From positions 47,047 to 111,046 of the forward strand of contig JAOUOD010000009.1 in assembly GCA_029880545.1 (NCBI GenBank): a stretch of 64,000 nt of DNA, in the 5' to 3' direction. Below the pieces are notes generated by a model. It was not told where the DNA came from and ran no database searches. It saw nothing but the letters and a program-made list of their open reading frames with translations. Below, piece by piece: positions 1 to 8,049 of this stretch (the first letter of the stretch is position 1; each line of letters begins with the position of its first letter). A program made the translations under genes and the position numbers. This DNA is from Gammaproteobacteria bacterium (GTDB taxonomy: Bacteria; Pseudomonadota; Gammaproteobacteria; Acidiferrobacterales; SZUA-150).

Positions 1-1235
1 GGAGCGGTTACGGTCGGTAGGCCGGCCGTGGTCGACTGGCTGCTGGTGCCCGGCGCGGTTTGCCGGTAATTGATACCCGTTTGACCCGTTCCAGCACCGG
101 CAGAATAGAACACGGCGACATTATACAGCGTCGCGGCACCCAGTCCGGTGACGATAACGCTGGTTGCCCCTGTGCCACGGTAAACCACGAACTCGGAAGC
201 GCCGATATCGGCACCGCTTCCGTAAGTACTATTGAATACGTGTTCTGTACCGTCGGTCGGCGTGGCCGTTATCGCGTTGGTACTGACAACTACCAGGGCG
301 CCATTACCGTCACCGGCGGGATTGGCCGGCCAGTTAATACGAAAACCGGTTTCGCTGACACTGTCGATGGTGACCGAAGCCGGCGAGTTGGCCGGTTCGG
401 TGTAGAAGCTGTTGTCCGGACCATAGTCGGTGCCCGTACCATTGGTTGCGTAGGCGCGGAAATAAACCAAGGTGCCTGAACTCAGACCACTGCGCAAATG
501 AGAGAAAGCACCGGTCGTGGTACCGCCCTCGGCCAGCGCATTCTGGGTAATAGGCGCCCCGGTGGTATTCCAGACAGTGCCACGGGCTGTGATCGGGTCA
601 CCGCCATCACTGGTGATGTTGCCACCCAGGGTAGCTGTCGATGCAGTAACCGCGGCTAACGAGCCAAGCGTGGAAGCACCCAGTGTCGGTGCGGTACCTG
701 CTGCTGCGTTGGGTACTTCGAGTTCGGCCCAGGAAATCTGTACTGATTCATTGCCGCCAAGGCCGCTGGAGGTTAGCTGGAGTGTGAGATTGGCATAATT
801 CGTGATGCCACTGGCATCCGGAATAACAAATTGGTGCAAGGCAAAAGCGCCGCGGGTGGCAGAGACATTGCCACTGTCGAAAATCAGTGTTGCGCCATCG
901 TACAGCGCCGCATTGCAGCGTTCCGGACCTCCGGAGCCCGAGGCCTGGCAGCGATAGCGCAGAATATGGTCATTCAGATTTGCGCCGCCCGGATCGGTAA
1001 CACTGCTCAGCCCAAAGATCGCTGTGGAGTTGTTGCCATTGCCCGAGTTAATGTAATCGGCGTCGGCAGCGGTGACCTCGTCGATGGCTTCATGATGAGT
1101 AGGGGCATTGACGACAGTCCAGCCCGCAGCATTTATCGTCGCATTCGGCCTGGCAAACTGGGCCGCCAACAGCGACGGACTTGCCGCTACGGCAAAAACC
1201 AGGCCCAATATCAGCAATAAATTTCTTCTAATCAT
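1..1235 (-). CDS. Secreted protein with fibronectin type III-like repeats (partial)
   Basis: The frame is open from an ATG at 1235 to the left edge, so the C-terminus is missing; at least 411 residues are visible. It begins with two arginines and a hydrophobic stretch ending near LLAAQ, a typical Sec signal peptide. The mature part is rich in Gly, Thr, Ser and Asn. An N-terminal beta-rich module of about 150 residues is followed by repeats of Fn3/Big-like type, with phrases such as LSSGTLVYFRAYATNGTG and LGAATLYNVAVFYS. Such repeats usually serve as spacers in surface or extracellular proteins. I see no catalytic motif in the visible part, and the function is unknown. It is followed on the same strand by the dockerin/NHL protein gene, 22 bases upstream in transcription order. 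Confidence 0.75.
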   Translation of the reverse strand, partial: MIRRNLLLILGLVFAVAASPSLLAAQFARPNATINAAGWTVVNAPTHHEAIDEVTAADADYINSGNGNNSTAIFGLSSVTDPGGANLNDHILRYRCQASGSGGPERCNAALYDGATLIFDSGNVSATRGAFALHQFVIPDASGITNYANLTLQLTSSGLGGNESVQISWAELEVPNAAAGTAPTLGASTLGSLAAVTASTATLGGNITSDGGDPITARGTVWNTTGAPITQNALAEGGTTTGAFSHLRSGLSSGTLVYFRAYATNGTGTDYGPDNSFYTEPANSPASVTIDSVSETGFRINWPANPAGDGNGALVVVSTNAITATPTDGTEHVFNSTYGSGADIGASEFVVYRGTGATSVIVTGLGAATLYNVAVFYSAGAGTGQTGINYRQTAPGTSSQSTTAGLPTVTA

Positions 1236-1257
1236 TTACATCTCTGCCGAATAATCA

Positions 1258-2691
1258 TCATGGAATCGTTAAAACTTCAACCCTGTTACCGTCACCGGTG
1301 GTGATTATGGCCGTGCCCATTTGTGAAATCAGCACATCCATCGGCACCCTCAACGTTCCGGCTCCGCTACCGTACTCGCCATAAAAATTCAGAAACCCAC
1401 CCGTGGCCACATCAAAGACTATTACGGCGGCCCTGAAGTTATCCAGCACGTGAAGCCTTCCAAAGGAATCTGTGTCCAGTGACTGCAAACGGGCGAAAGC
1501 CGGCGCGCCAGGAATTTCACATTTACCGGTAAACCAACTACACCTTTGGCCTTTCGTACCGGCAAACGTAATGCTTCTCAACCAGTTTCCCTCAAGGTCA
1601 TAAACCTGTACGCGTTTATTCCCCTGGTCCGCCACAAATATCTCTTCCCTGTTGGCAATACCATCGCTCATGGTGAGTATCTTGGCATCAACCGGGAACT
1701 TCAGTTCGCCCTGCCCTTCTCCGGACTTGCCAATAATACCAACGGGATTATAGGCGATATCGAATACGCGGATATGATTTCTGAGGCTATCGGTGACATA
1801 GATATTGCCGAGCATATCGACAGTAATGGCGCTAGGCATTTTAACAAGGCCTTCGCCAAATACCGCCAGCAGTTCACCGTTGGCCGGGTTGTAAACTTCA
1901 ATATTGTCGCGACCGTCGTTACCGACCAGAATATATCCCCGCCTATCGACCGCCACGCCCAGCGGTTTGTCCAGCCCCTTGATCTCGGCCTTCGGTTTCA
2001 AGTCGGCGCCATAGATAAACAGGGAACCCACCCTGGGATCAGTTATATAATAGTCACCACTCATATCGGTGGCCGCGGTAATGCGGGCGAGATATCTCGG
2101 CGTACTTTCCAGCAGCAATGCATTGCCGGGAGCTTCACCGCCGGCGCAGAAAGAACGATCGTTAATAAAACTAAGCAGCACCCTGAAATGTTGCAGAAAA
2201 TACCGGGTAGGACGGCCATTGAACTTGGATTCTGCAATGGTATTTGCGTAGAACAGGCACCAATCGACACTTTCCCAGTAGATTTGCAGATAATTGGTGC
2301 TGAAAATGGTCAAATCGGCGAGATCGACAATACCGTCAGCGTTCAAGTCGCTCTTATCGACCGACGGCGGGACGAATTGACAATTGTAGGACCCGACAAT
2401 GAGCCTAAACAATCGACTGAAGCGGCCTGTTGTGGCCGAGACGTTCTGGCGAAAGTACTTTTCGTTTTGGACGCTTGACTCGTAGAAACGACACCAATCA
2501 ACCGTTTGCCAGTCCTGCTCAAGATACCTGTTGCTGAAAATCTCAAGGTCAAGAAAATCTACCAATTTGTCGTTGTTGAGATCACTCCTGTCGAAAGAGG
2601 CAGCTTCAACAAATGGCGTCCAGGCCAAAACAACAAACAATAAAATTGCGACGATCCCTTGCCTGGCTACATCTTGCATGGACTCGTTCAT
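1258..2691 (-). CDS. Secreted protein with two dockerin-like Ca-binding modules and an NHL beta-propeller
   Basis: The 477-residue protein starts with a signal peptide (hydrophobic core IVAILLFVVLAW, end near residue 31); the ATG at 2679 is an alternative start. Residues about 36-110 and 114-185 are an internal duplication. Each copy opens with an EF-hand/dockerin-like loop (SDLNNDKLVDFLDL, SDLNADGIVDLADL), continues with IFS-x2-YL and VDWC-x-FY, and holds a second Cys further on, so each module may carry a disulfide. Residues about 190-477 contain NHL-type blades (VAVDRRGYILVGNDGRDN, ITVDMLGNIYVTDS, EIFVADQGNKRVQVYD). The role is probably calcium-stabilised extracellular binding. I see no enzyme motif. 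Confidence 0.75.
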   Translation of the reverse strand: MNESMQDVARQGIVAILLFVVLAWTPFVEAASFDRSDLNNDKLVDFLDLEIFSNRYLEQDWQTVDWCRFYESSVQNEKYFRQNVSATTGRFSRLFRLIVGSYNCQFVPPSVDKSDLNADGIVDLADLTIFSTNYLQIYWESVDWCLFYANTIAESKFNGRPTRYFLQHFRVLLSFINDRSFCAGGEAPGNALLLESTPRYLARITAATDMSGDYYITDPRVGSLFIYGADLKPKAEIKGLDKPLGVAVDRRGYILVGNDGRDNIEVYNPANGELLAVFGEGLVKMPSAITVDMLGNIYVTDSLRNHIRVFDIAYNPVGIIGKSGEGQGELKFPVDAKILTMSDGIANREEIFVADQGNKRVQVYDLEGNWLRSITFAGTKGQRCSWFTGKCEIPGAPAFARLQSLDTDSFGRLHVLDNFRAAVIVFDVATGGFLNFYGEYGSGAGTLRVPMDVLISQMGTAIITTGDGNRVEVLTIP

Positions 2692-3365
2692 ACCGGCATT
2701 CTACGCAGCAGCGCACCTTTATTTTCTGACCACTCAGGTTCAGCACATCCGCCTAAATGAGTGATCTCGTTACCGAATAGAAAATTTCATCCATCCGGCC
2801 CAACACTTATCCTGGCATCCTGCGACTTTAAACTTCCGCACCATCGTCCTGATGCTTCCTAATCCCGACTGCAATGGTTTGTTATACACATACAATTTTA
2901 GTCTATATTCGGCCCATATGAAAGGTGGAAAGGAAAGGAAATTTCTTTTCCCGGACACTGCTCCGGGACACTGCGGATGGCGCCCACCGCAGGTGGTGGC
3001 ATCCGGGCGGCCTGCTGGACCGGCCTGGTACCGGGTATCCTGAAGACGAGATTCCCGGATTCAATCAGCGGACACTGGCAATCATCGGTGTGCCCGATGG
3101 CTCGCTTGGTGCCATGGTGATAACAAGCGTGGTGAGTCGCCGCGTGGCTGGTCGTTGTCACACAGGGTGCTTAAAACGATTCAAAACCATCTTCTGGACA
3201 AGCAGATAATTCATGGAGAACCGCTTTCCGATCGCGGCTTTCGCAAGGAAAACCAGGCCCGGGCAAGCCGAATCAAACAATGCCTGGCTGGGCGTCGCTG
3301 TGGAAAATAACATTTGCTTCCTGCGTCATCCGGGTTGACTCACGACCATGCGCCGCCAGGCTAGG
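2692..3365. other. 674-base intergenic region
   Basis: No convincing gene on either strand. The short open frames here (62-94 codons) have atypical composition, no recognisable motif and overlap each other in several frames. The part next to the secreted-protein gene is AT-rich (about 2690-2920) and probably carries its promoter. The part near 2940-3350 has coding-like base composition and may be decayed sequence. Confidence 0.5.
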
Positions 3366-5573
3366 CTAGCCGGATATCGGTGTAACTTCTGCCAATGCCA
3401 TGTTGGGCAACAAAACCTCGACGCGGGTTCCGCGGCCGTCACTGCTTTCGATACCAATAGAGCCGGACAGTATGCCAGCCAACTCCCGGGCTACAGAAAG
3501 CCCTACCCCGATACCGCCGCCGACACGCTCAAACGGGCTGAATACCATGCCCAGCTGATCCTCGGATATTCCGCGGCCGCTATCCTGAACAATAAACTTT
3601 ACCGTTCCAGCACCGGCGGAAAACGCACTGACATGCACATCTCCATCCCGGTAATTGTACTTGATTGCATTGGACAACAGGTTGAACATGATGTGAATCA
3701 GCGCGCGCCTGTCCGTATTCAGCGCCAGGTCCTCAGCTACATCGGCATCCACTTTTATGCACTTTTCAGCTGCAATGTCTTGTACCATCTCCAGGCAATG
3801 TGTGACTGCCTCGGCTACATTAAACCGGGTTATACTGATTTCATAGCGGCCCGATTCAATACGTGACAGATCGAGCACGTCATTAACAAACTCCAGCAGC
3901 ATACGGCCGGATACTTCTATCTCGGCAATATTTTCCGCCACGTCCTCGTCGACGGTAATCTTGTCATTCATTCGCAATAATTCGGAAAACCCGAGTATGG
4001 CATTCAATGGGGTGCGTAGCTCGTGACTCATTCTTGACAGGAAATCCGTCTTGGCTGAGTTGGCCTTTTCCGCTATATCCCTGGCTTCAATCAACTCCCG
4101 GGTTCGTTCAATGACACGAAGCTCCAGGTCGGCATTGGTATCCTGTAACAACTTGATGGCTCGTGTACGATCCAGAAACTGGCTCAGACGATGCGCAATC
4201 TCGTTTACCAGCGCAGTCTCTTCTTCAAGAAACGGGCCATGATCATGCTGTTGGGCCTCTTCGGCACAGAATACTTCCAGCTTGCCCGCTTCAATCCCCG
4301 CTTCATTGATCGACGCTGTCAGCCGGGAAGGACTTTCCACAAAGGGACTGGACTTCAAGGTTCGGTCCTTGTAGACAATTCTGGCCGAGGTAAGATCCGG
4401 ATACTGGAAAGACGCTGGAATAATATCAACAATTTCCATGAACGCGCTCTCTACCAGCGAAGAACGAGACAGGATGTCAGATGTCTTGTACAGGCAATTC
4501 AGCTCCTTGACCCGTTCCACGAGCATGAAGTTGGCAGCCGCCTGCTTGCTCTTTTGTGATTGAAGACGCCTGTTAATGATGACGATATAAATCATTGCCA
4601 ACATCAGCATGGCGGCGCCGGCCAGTGCGACCACTATTGCCGCAAAGTAGTTCTTGAAAAAACTGCGAACATCAAAACTTTGCATGTCGCGATACGGTCC
4701 GATATTCAGATCCTTCATAAGATCATGAACCGGCTTGTAGTCTTCGACCACGGTCCAGCCAACATAATTGCCCGCTACCGCGGCAGCATCGGTCTCTGGC
4801 ATGGTTAAAAGTGCCAATGCCACCTGTTGCGCCAGGTTGTTGGGCGCGCCACTCATTTTCGAAAATGGCCATTCAGGATACAAATCCGTGCTCAGGAAAA
4901 ACGGAAAGCCTTCGACATGTCTTGCATTGATTACTTTCACCTTGTCCAGGGCAATCTCACCCTGTGCCGCCATTCGCTCAAGCATGTCGGTACGAACCAC
5001 GCCGGCATCATGACTGCCATTCAGTACTGAATAAACAACCTTGGACTGGATGCCGTCCGCGTAATCAAGCGACCCAAGGTCGGCATGGGGATTAAAGTCA
5101 TGCCTCAACAATTCTCGCCAGGCCACACGCCAGCCGCCAAACGCTCGCTCGGATACGGCAATCATTTTCTTGCCACGAAGATCGGCTATGTTACTGATTT
5201 CGGTATTATCGGCACGCGTGAAAATCACGGCACCAAAATGTGTGTAAGGTCTGCCCTGGCGCCGGTTTTTCAGCGTAACCAGTTGACTGGCGCCAAAACG
5301 CATCTCCATTTCAATGGACGAAGTGGGATTGGTAAGAACAAAGTCAAACTTGCCCAGCCTGGCGGCCTCCATCAACTCGTCCAGCTTTATATACGGCTTC
5401 ATCACAAACTTGTGCGGTGCCAGTTTTCCGGACAAGTAATCCGCTGTTGGCTGCCACTGCTCCATGGCTTGCTGTTCACCATTATGGGCACGCAGGCCAA
5501 TAGTTATCGTATCCGCCTGTGCTGTCACAGATGAACATATTACAGTCACCAATATTGCCAGTCTTGCTATCAC
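3366..5573 (-). CDS. Sensor histidine kinase with PhnD-like periplasmic binding domain
   Basis: The 735-residue protein has a signal peptide (about 1-20), then a periplasmic PhnD/phosphonate-binding-type domain (about 21-290; FDFVLTNPTSSIEMEMRFG and DLRGKKMIAVSERAFGGW are typical of the family). One transmembrane helix follows (about 300-325), then a GAF-like linker (about 345-460), a coiled coil, and a HisKA domain with the phospho-acceptor His near residue 507 (FLSRMSHELRTPLNAILGF). The C-terminal HATPase shows the N box NLLSNAIKYN and the G boxes DSGRGIS and GIGVGLSVA. The layout resembles TtrS-type sensors, in which a substrate-binding fold detects a small oxyanion. No response regulator gene lies next to it. 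The ligand is unknown. Confidence 0.88.
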   Translation of the reverse strand: MIARLAILVTVICSSVTAQADTITIGLRAHNGEQQAMEQWQPTADYLSGKLAPHKFVMKPYIKLDELMEAARLGKFDFVLTNPTSSIEMEMRFGASQLVTLKNRRQGRPYTHFGAVIFTRADNTEISNIADLRGKKMIAVSERAFGGWRVAWRELLRHDFNPHADLGSLDYADGIQSKVVYSVLNGSHDAGVVRTDMLERMAAQGEIALDKVKVINARHVEGFPFFLSTDLYPEWPFSKMSGAPNNLAQQVALALLTMPETDAAAVAGNYVGWTVVEDYKPVHDLMKDLNIGPYRDMQSFDVRSFFKNYFAAIVVALAGAAMLMLAMIYIVIINRRLQSQKSKQAAANFMLVERVKELNCLYKTSDILSRSSLVESAFMEIVDIIPASFQYPDLTSARIVYKDRTLKSSPFVESPSRLTASINEAGIEAGKLEVFCAEEAQQHDHGPFLEEETALVNEIAHRLSQFLDRTRAIKLLQDTNADLELRVIERTRELIEARDIAEKANSAKTDFLSRMSHELRTPLNAILGFSELLRMNDKITVDEDVAENIAEIEVSGRMLLEFVNDVLDLSRIESGRYEISITRFNVAEAVTHCLEMVQDIAAEKCIKVDADVAEDLALNTDRRALIHIMFNLLSNAIKYNYRDGDVHVSAFSAGAGTVKFIVQDSGRGISEDQLGMVFSPFERVGGGIGVGLSVARELAGILSGSIGIESSDGRGTRVEVLLPNMALAEVTPISG

Positions 5574-5579
5574 TGCCCA

Positions 5580-5608
5580 GGAGTACTCGCGCCGTTAATT
5601 TCGTCTAA
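5580..5608 (+). promoter_or_regulatory. Possible third ECF-type promoter pattern
   Basis: GGAGTA at 5580-5585 and GTCTAA at 5603-5608 are separated by 17 bases. This is the same geometry as the patterns before the ECF sigma operon (47308) and the DsrE-like gene (48705). It points toward the chemoreceptor-like gene but sits about 290 bases before its start codon, and it overlaps the region just upstream of the histidine kinase start. It may be a chance match. Confidence 0.25.
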
Positions 5609-5649
5609 AATAATGATGTAATTATCAATGTTACAGACCTACCCCTAAA

Positions 5650-5672
5650 TGTATAACAGTATGTATAACAGT
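5650..5672. repeat. Tandem 11-base direct repeat
   Basis: TGTATAACAGT occurs at 5650-5660 and again at 5662-5672, giving a 12-base period, in the AT-rich divergent region between the histidine kinase and chemoreceptor-like genes. Direct repeats in such a place are often regulator half-sites. The cognate protein is unknown. Confidence 0.5.
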
Positions 5673-5900
5673 TTTATTAGGTAGTTGACCCCGGATTTAC
5701 AATTGTTTTAATAAGTTTTAGCAGTTCAATGCTAATGTGTAGCGAGAAACCGGGCGCAACTCTAGCAAATCTGCCTGGCCAAATCAGTATCTTATTTGGC
5801 CGCATCGCGTTATCCGGCGGGCGCTGTTTCGTCGTCCGGCGCATAAGGTTTGCGCCAAAACAGTCGATATAACCCTTGCCCAAATACGCGTAATCAAACC

Positions 5901-6527
5901 ATGACAACAGTACAACACTCGAACGAACTGGTCTCACTGGCAAGCATCGCCGCTGAATTACACGCAGTCATGACAGTGGCCCAGGGCGTTTCGCTGGCGG
6001 CAAAAAATGCCAAGGTGATCTCGGCACAGGCCGGTGAAAAAGGCCTGGGGTTTCAACCCATCACTAACTTTATTGATGAAATTTCACAAACCGCCATCCA
6101 GGGGGTCGACGAAATCAATCGCAAGGCACTGCAGTTATCCCGGCTCGCGGTAACCGAACAACGCAGCTACGACGCCTATCGACGCTTTAGCTCGGTCAAA
6201 ACCCGGTACCAGGATGCCCGGCATATCGAGTCCATGTACGAGTCCCTGCAGGGCGTGCAAACCACCATGCTGGAAACATCGTCGCGCTTCAAGAAAGATC
6301 TCAATCACCTGATGCGATTGCTCGAATCCATGAACGAAACGATGTTGTCGGCCCGCTCCATAGCATCGGTATCGCGTATTGTCACCTCGGATGCCCAGGA
6401 ATACCGTGCCAAGCTGCAAGTCGTGGCAGATGACCTGGACAAGGCCGCCATTTTTATCAAGGAAAAGGTAACCGACAGTTACAAGCATCTTAATCGTGTT
6501 GAAGAGCTGGCTCACAAACACGTTTAA
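5901..6527 (+). CDS. Soluble chemoreceptor-like (MCP signalling hairpin) protein
   Basis: 208 residues from the ATG at 5901. An upstream in-frame extension reads into poorly conserved sequence, and no strong ribosome-binding site marks either choice. The protein is all-helical without a membrane segment. Around residues 33-65 it carries the fingerprint of a methyl-accepting chemotaxis protein tip: NAKVISAQAGEKGLGF followed by I-x2-FI-x-EI, comparable with the NAAIEAARAGExGRGF motif of receptors. The rest is heptad-like helix. It lacks a ligand-binding domain and HAMP. The gene is 18 bases upstream of a di-iron metallo-beta-lactamase-fold gene, so the partner protein may provide the sensing part. 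No che genes are present in the window. Confidence 0.6.
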   Translation: MTTVQHSNELVSLASIAAELHAVMTVAQGVSLAAKNAKVISAQAGEKGLGFQPITNFIDEISQTAIQGVDEINRKALQLSRLAVTEQRSYDAYRRFSSVKTRYQDARHIESMYESLQGVQTTMLETSSRFKKDLNHLMRLLESMNETMLSARSIASVSRIVTSDAQEYRAKLQVVADDLDKAAIFIKEKVTDSYKHLNRVEELAHKHV

Positions 6528-6545
6528 CTTTTCACGGAGCGATAA

Positions 6546-7274
6546 ATGAAATCAACCTTATTTTATGACCACGGGCACAAATGGTATGCATTCGGGCGCG
6601 ACCCGGAACGCCAGGAACAAATTATCGATACCAATCAATACATGGTCGTTGCCGGCAACAACGCCCTGCTCATGGATCCAGGCGGTATCGAGGTGTTTGC
6701 GCCCATGCTTGGCGCGATCCTGCATCATGCCCGGGTTGACCAGATTACCGACGTGTTCGCCTCACACCAGGACCCCGACATCATTTCGTCGCTCGGCCTC
6801 TGGGACCAGGCATTGCCACACGCAAAATTGCATGCACCCTGGTTATGGGAAGGATTTTTGCGCCACTTCGGTATGGAACATATCGAATACGCCGCCATTC
6901 CCGATGAGGGCAGCAGCATCAGTTTCGGATCGGTGGAGCTCCAGTTCATTCCGGCCCACTACCTTCATGCTTCGGGCAACTACCATGTTTACGATCCCAA
7001 GGCCAAGGTATTGATGAGTGGTGACGTCGGCGCAGCACTGGAAGCATCCAATGCGCCGCTGTTTGTCGAGGACTTTGACGAACATGTTGGCAAGATGAAA
7101 ATGTTCCACCAGCGCTGGATGCCTTCCAATCGCGCCAAGAACGACTGGGTCAGTCGCGTACGCCAGCTTGATATTGACTTCATGGCGCCACAACATGGCC
7201 GCATCTTCAAGGGTGATGACGTCAAACATTTCCTGGACTGGTTTGAAGCCCTGGAAGTAGGCATCGCAGTTTAA
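6546..7274 (+). CDS. Metallo-beta-lactamase-fold di-iron protein, ODP/flavodiiron-like
   Basis: 242 residues with a clear ribosome-binding site (GGAG, 7 bases before the ATG). The fold resembles the lactamase half of flavodiiron proteins but has no flavodoxin domain. Candidate metal ligands in order are H74, D76 and D78 (SHQDPD, where flavodiiron proteins have HxExD), H138 or H142 (IPAHYLHASG), D160 (MSGDVG) and H217 (APQHG). Stand-alone proteins of this type (ODP) bind oxygen at a di-iron site and couple to chemoreceptors. That matches the chemoreceptor-like gene immediately upstream, with which it is probably co-transcribed. The metal content and sensing role are inferred. It ends with a 4-base overlap of the convergent CYTH gene. 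Confidence 0.75.
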   Translation: MKSTLFYDHGHKWYAFGRDPERQEQIIDTNQYMVVAGNNALLMDPGGIEVFAPMLGAILHHARVDQITDVFASHQDPDIISSLGLWDQALPHAKLHAPWLWEGFLRHFGMEHIEYAAIPDEGSSISFGSVELQFIPAHYLHASGNYHVYDPKAKVLMSGDVGAALEASNAPLFVEDFDEHVGKMKMFHQRWMPSNRAKNDWVSRVRQLDIDFMAPQHGRIFKGDDVKHFLDWFEALEVGIAV

Positions 7275-8041
7275 CGTTGCATAGTGTTGTTGATAAAGCG
7301 ATCAAGCTGCTCATATTGCTGATCGCTTAATCGACCGATTGATTCATTTGGAGTGGCATCGACCAGAAATCGGGGCAATGCCAGTCCGGTGACCAGCTTG
7401 TTATGGCGCCAGGCGCGCAATCCCGGATACTGCCATGTCAACTTCCTGATCACTGCGGCCGCAATGTCGCGGTCGATACTGTCAATCTCAAGCTCCAGTT
7501 CACAGTGCTCTATACGCCGGTCCGGTTTGCCATTAACCTGGTACCAGGTTCGATCCAGTGCCAGCTCCATGGATGACATGGCAGCATCGCATTGCAGGTG
7601 CCGTACGATGCGCTCTGTTTTTCGGTGTTGCAGCACAATGAAACCGGCATCGCTCATGAATGCCAACGGATCATGATTGCCATTTCCTGCGATGTTAATC
7701 TCGCTACCCAGTCGGGATAGGGCTTTTGCCAGTTCAGTCCCGGTGTTTGACTGCCAACGCCGCTCCCATTCGAACCGTTCGACAAGACCGTTATCAGCAA
7801 TACGTTCATCTGCCTTGATGGCCACCGATGCCTGGCCCGATTCAACGCGTATACGCAAGGCAATCCCCGCCTTGCCGAGGCAACCATCTGTCGAATCAAA
7901 ATACCGGTCTTCCAGGATTTTTGTTTGCGCGCCGCCGACACTGCAACCGGCGATGGTGTTCGCACCGGACAGTTCGGCAAGCACCTGGTCCGCAGTCGCG
8001 GTGACGGCCAGTTTGAATTCAAGCTCAACAGAGTTATCCAT
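7271..8041 (-). CDS. CYTH domain protein (inorganic/thiamine triphosphatase-like)
   Basis: 256 residues from the ATG at 8041; a GTG at 8047 is the alternative start. The N-terminal VELEFK is the ExExK signature of the CYTH tunnel fold. Further charged pairs follow, such as EDRYFDS, GIALRIR, AIKAD and ELELEID, which line the triphosphate tunnel in the family. Family members hydrolyse triphosphates or act as class IV adenylate cyclases. Unlike E. coli YgiF there is no C-terminal CHAD domain; the last 60 residues are a short helical tail. It starts just after the B12-radical SAM gene ends, so the two are probably one transcript. The substrate is unknown. Confidence 0.8.
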   Translation of the reverse strand: MDNSVELEFKLAVTATADQVLAELSGANTIAGCSVGGAQTKILEDRYFDSTDGCLGKAGIALRIRVESGQASVAIKADERIADNGLVERFEWERRWQSNTGTELAKALSRLGSEINIAGNGNHDPLAFMSDAGFIVLQHRKTERIVRHLQCDAAMSSMELALDRTWYQVNGKPDRRIEHCELELEIDSIDRDIAAAVIRKLTWQYPGLRAWRHNKLVTGLALPRFLVDATPNESIGRLSDQQYEQLDRFINNTMQR

Positions 8042-8049
8042 ATTCACAC

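Larger units (their letters stand above)
5574..5900. other. 327-base divergent intergenic region
   Basis: It separates the histidine kinase gene (leftward) from the chemoreceptor-like gene (rightward), so it should hold promoters for both. It is AT-rich from about 5595 to 5720. It contains a tandem 11-base repeat (5650-5672) and an ECF-type promoter-like pattern (5580-5608), listed separately. No open frame inside it looks like a gene. Confidence 0.5.

Noticed and set aside
1546..2478. 310-codon plus-strand open frame
   Set aside because: It lies entirely opposite the dockerin/NHL gene, whose product has a signal peptide and clear repeats. The plus-strand product shows no motif.
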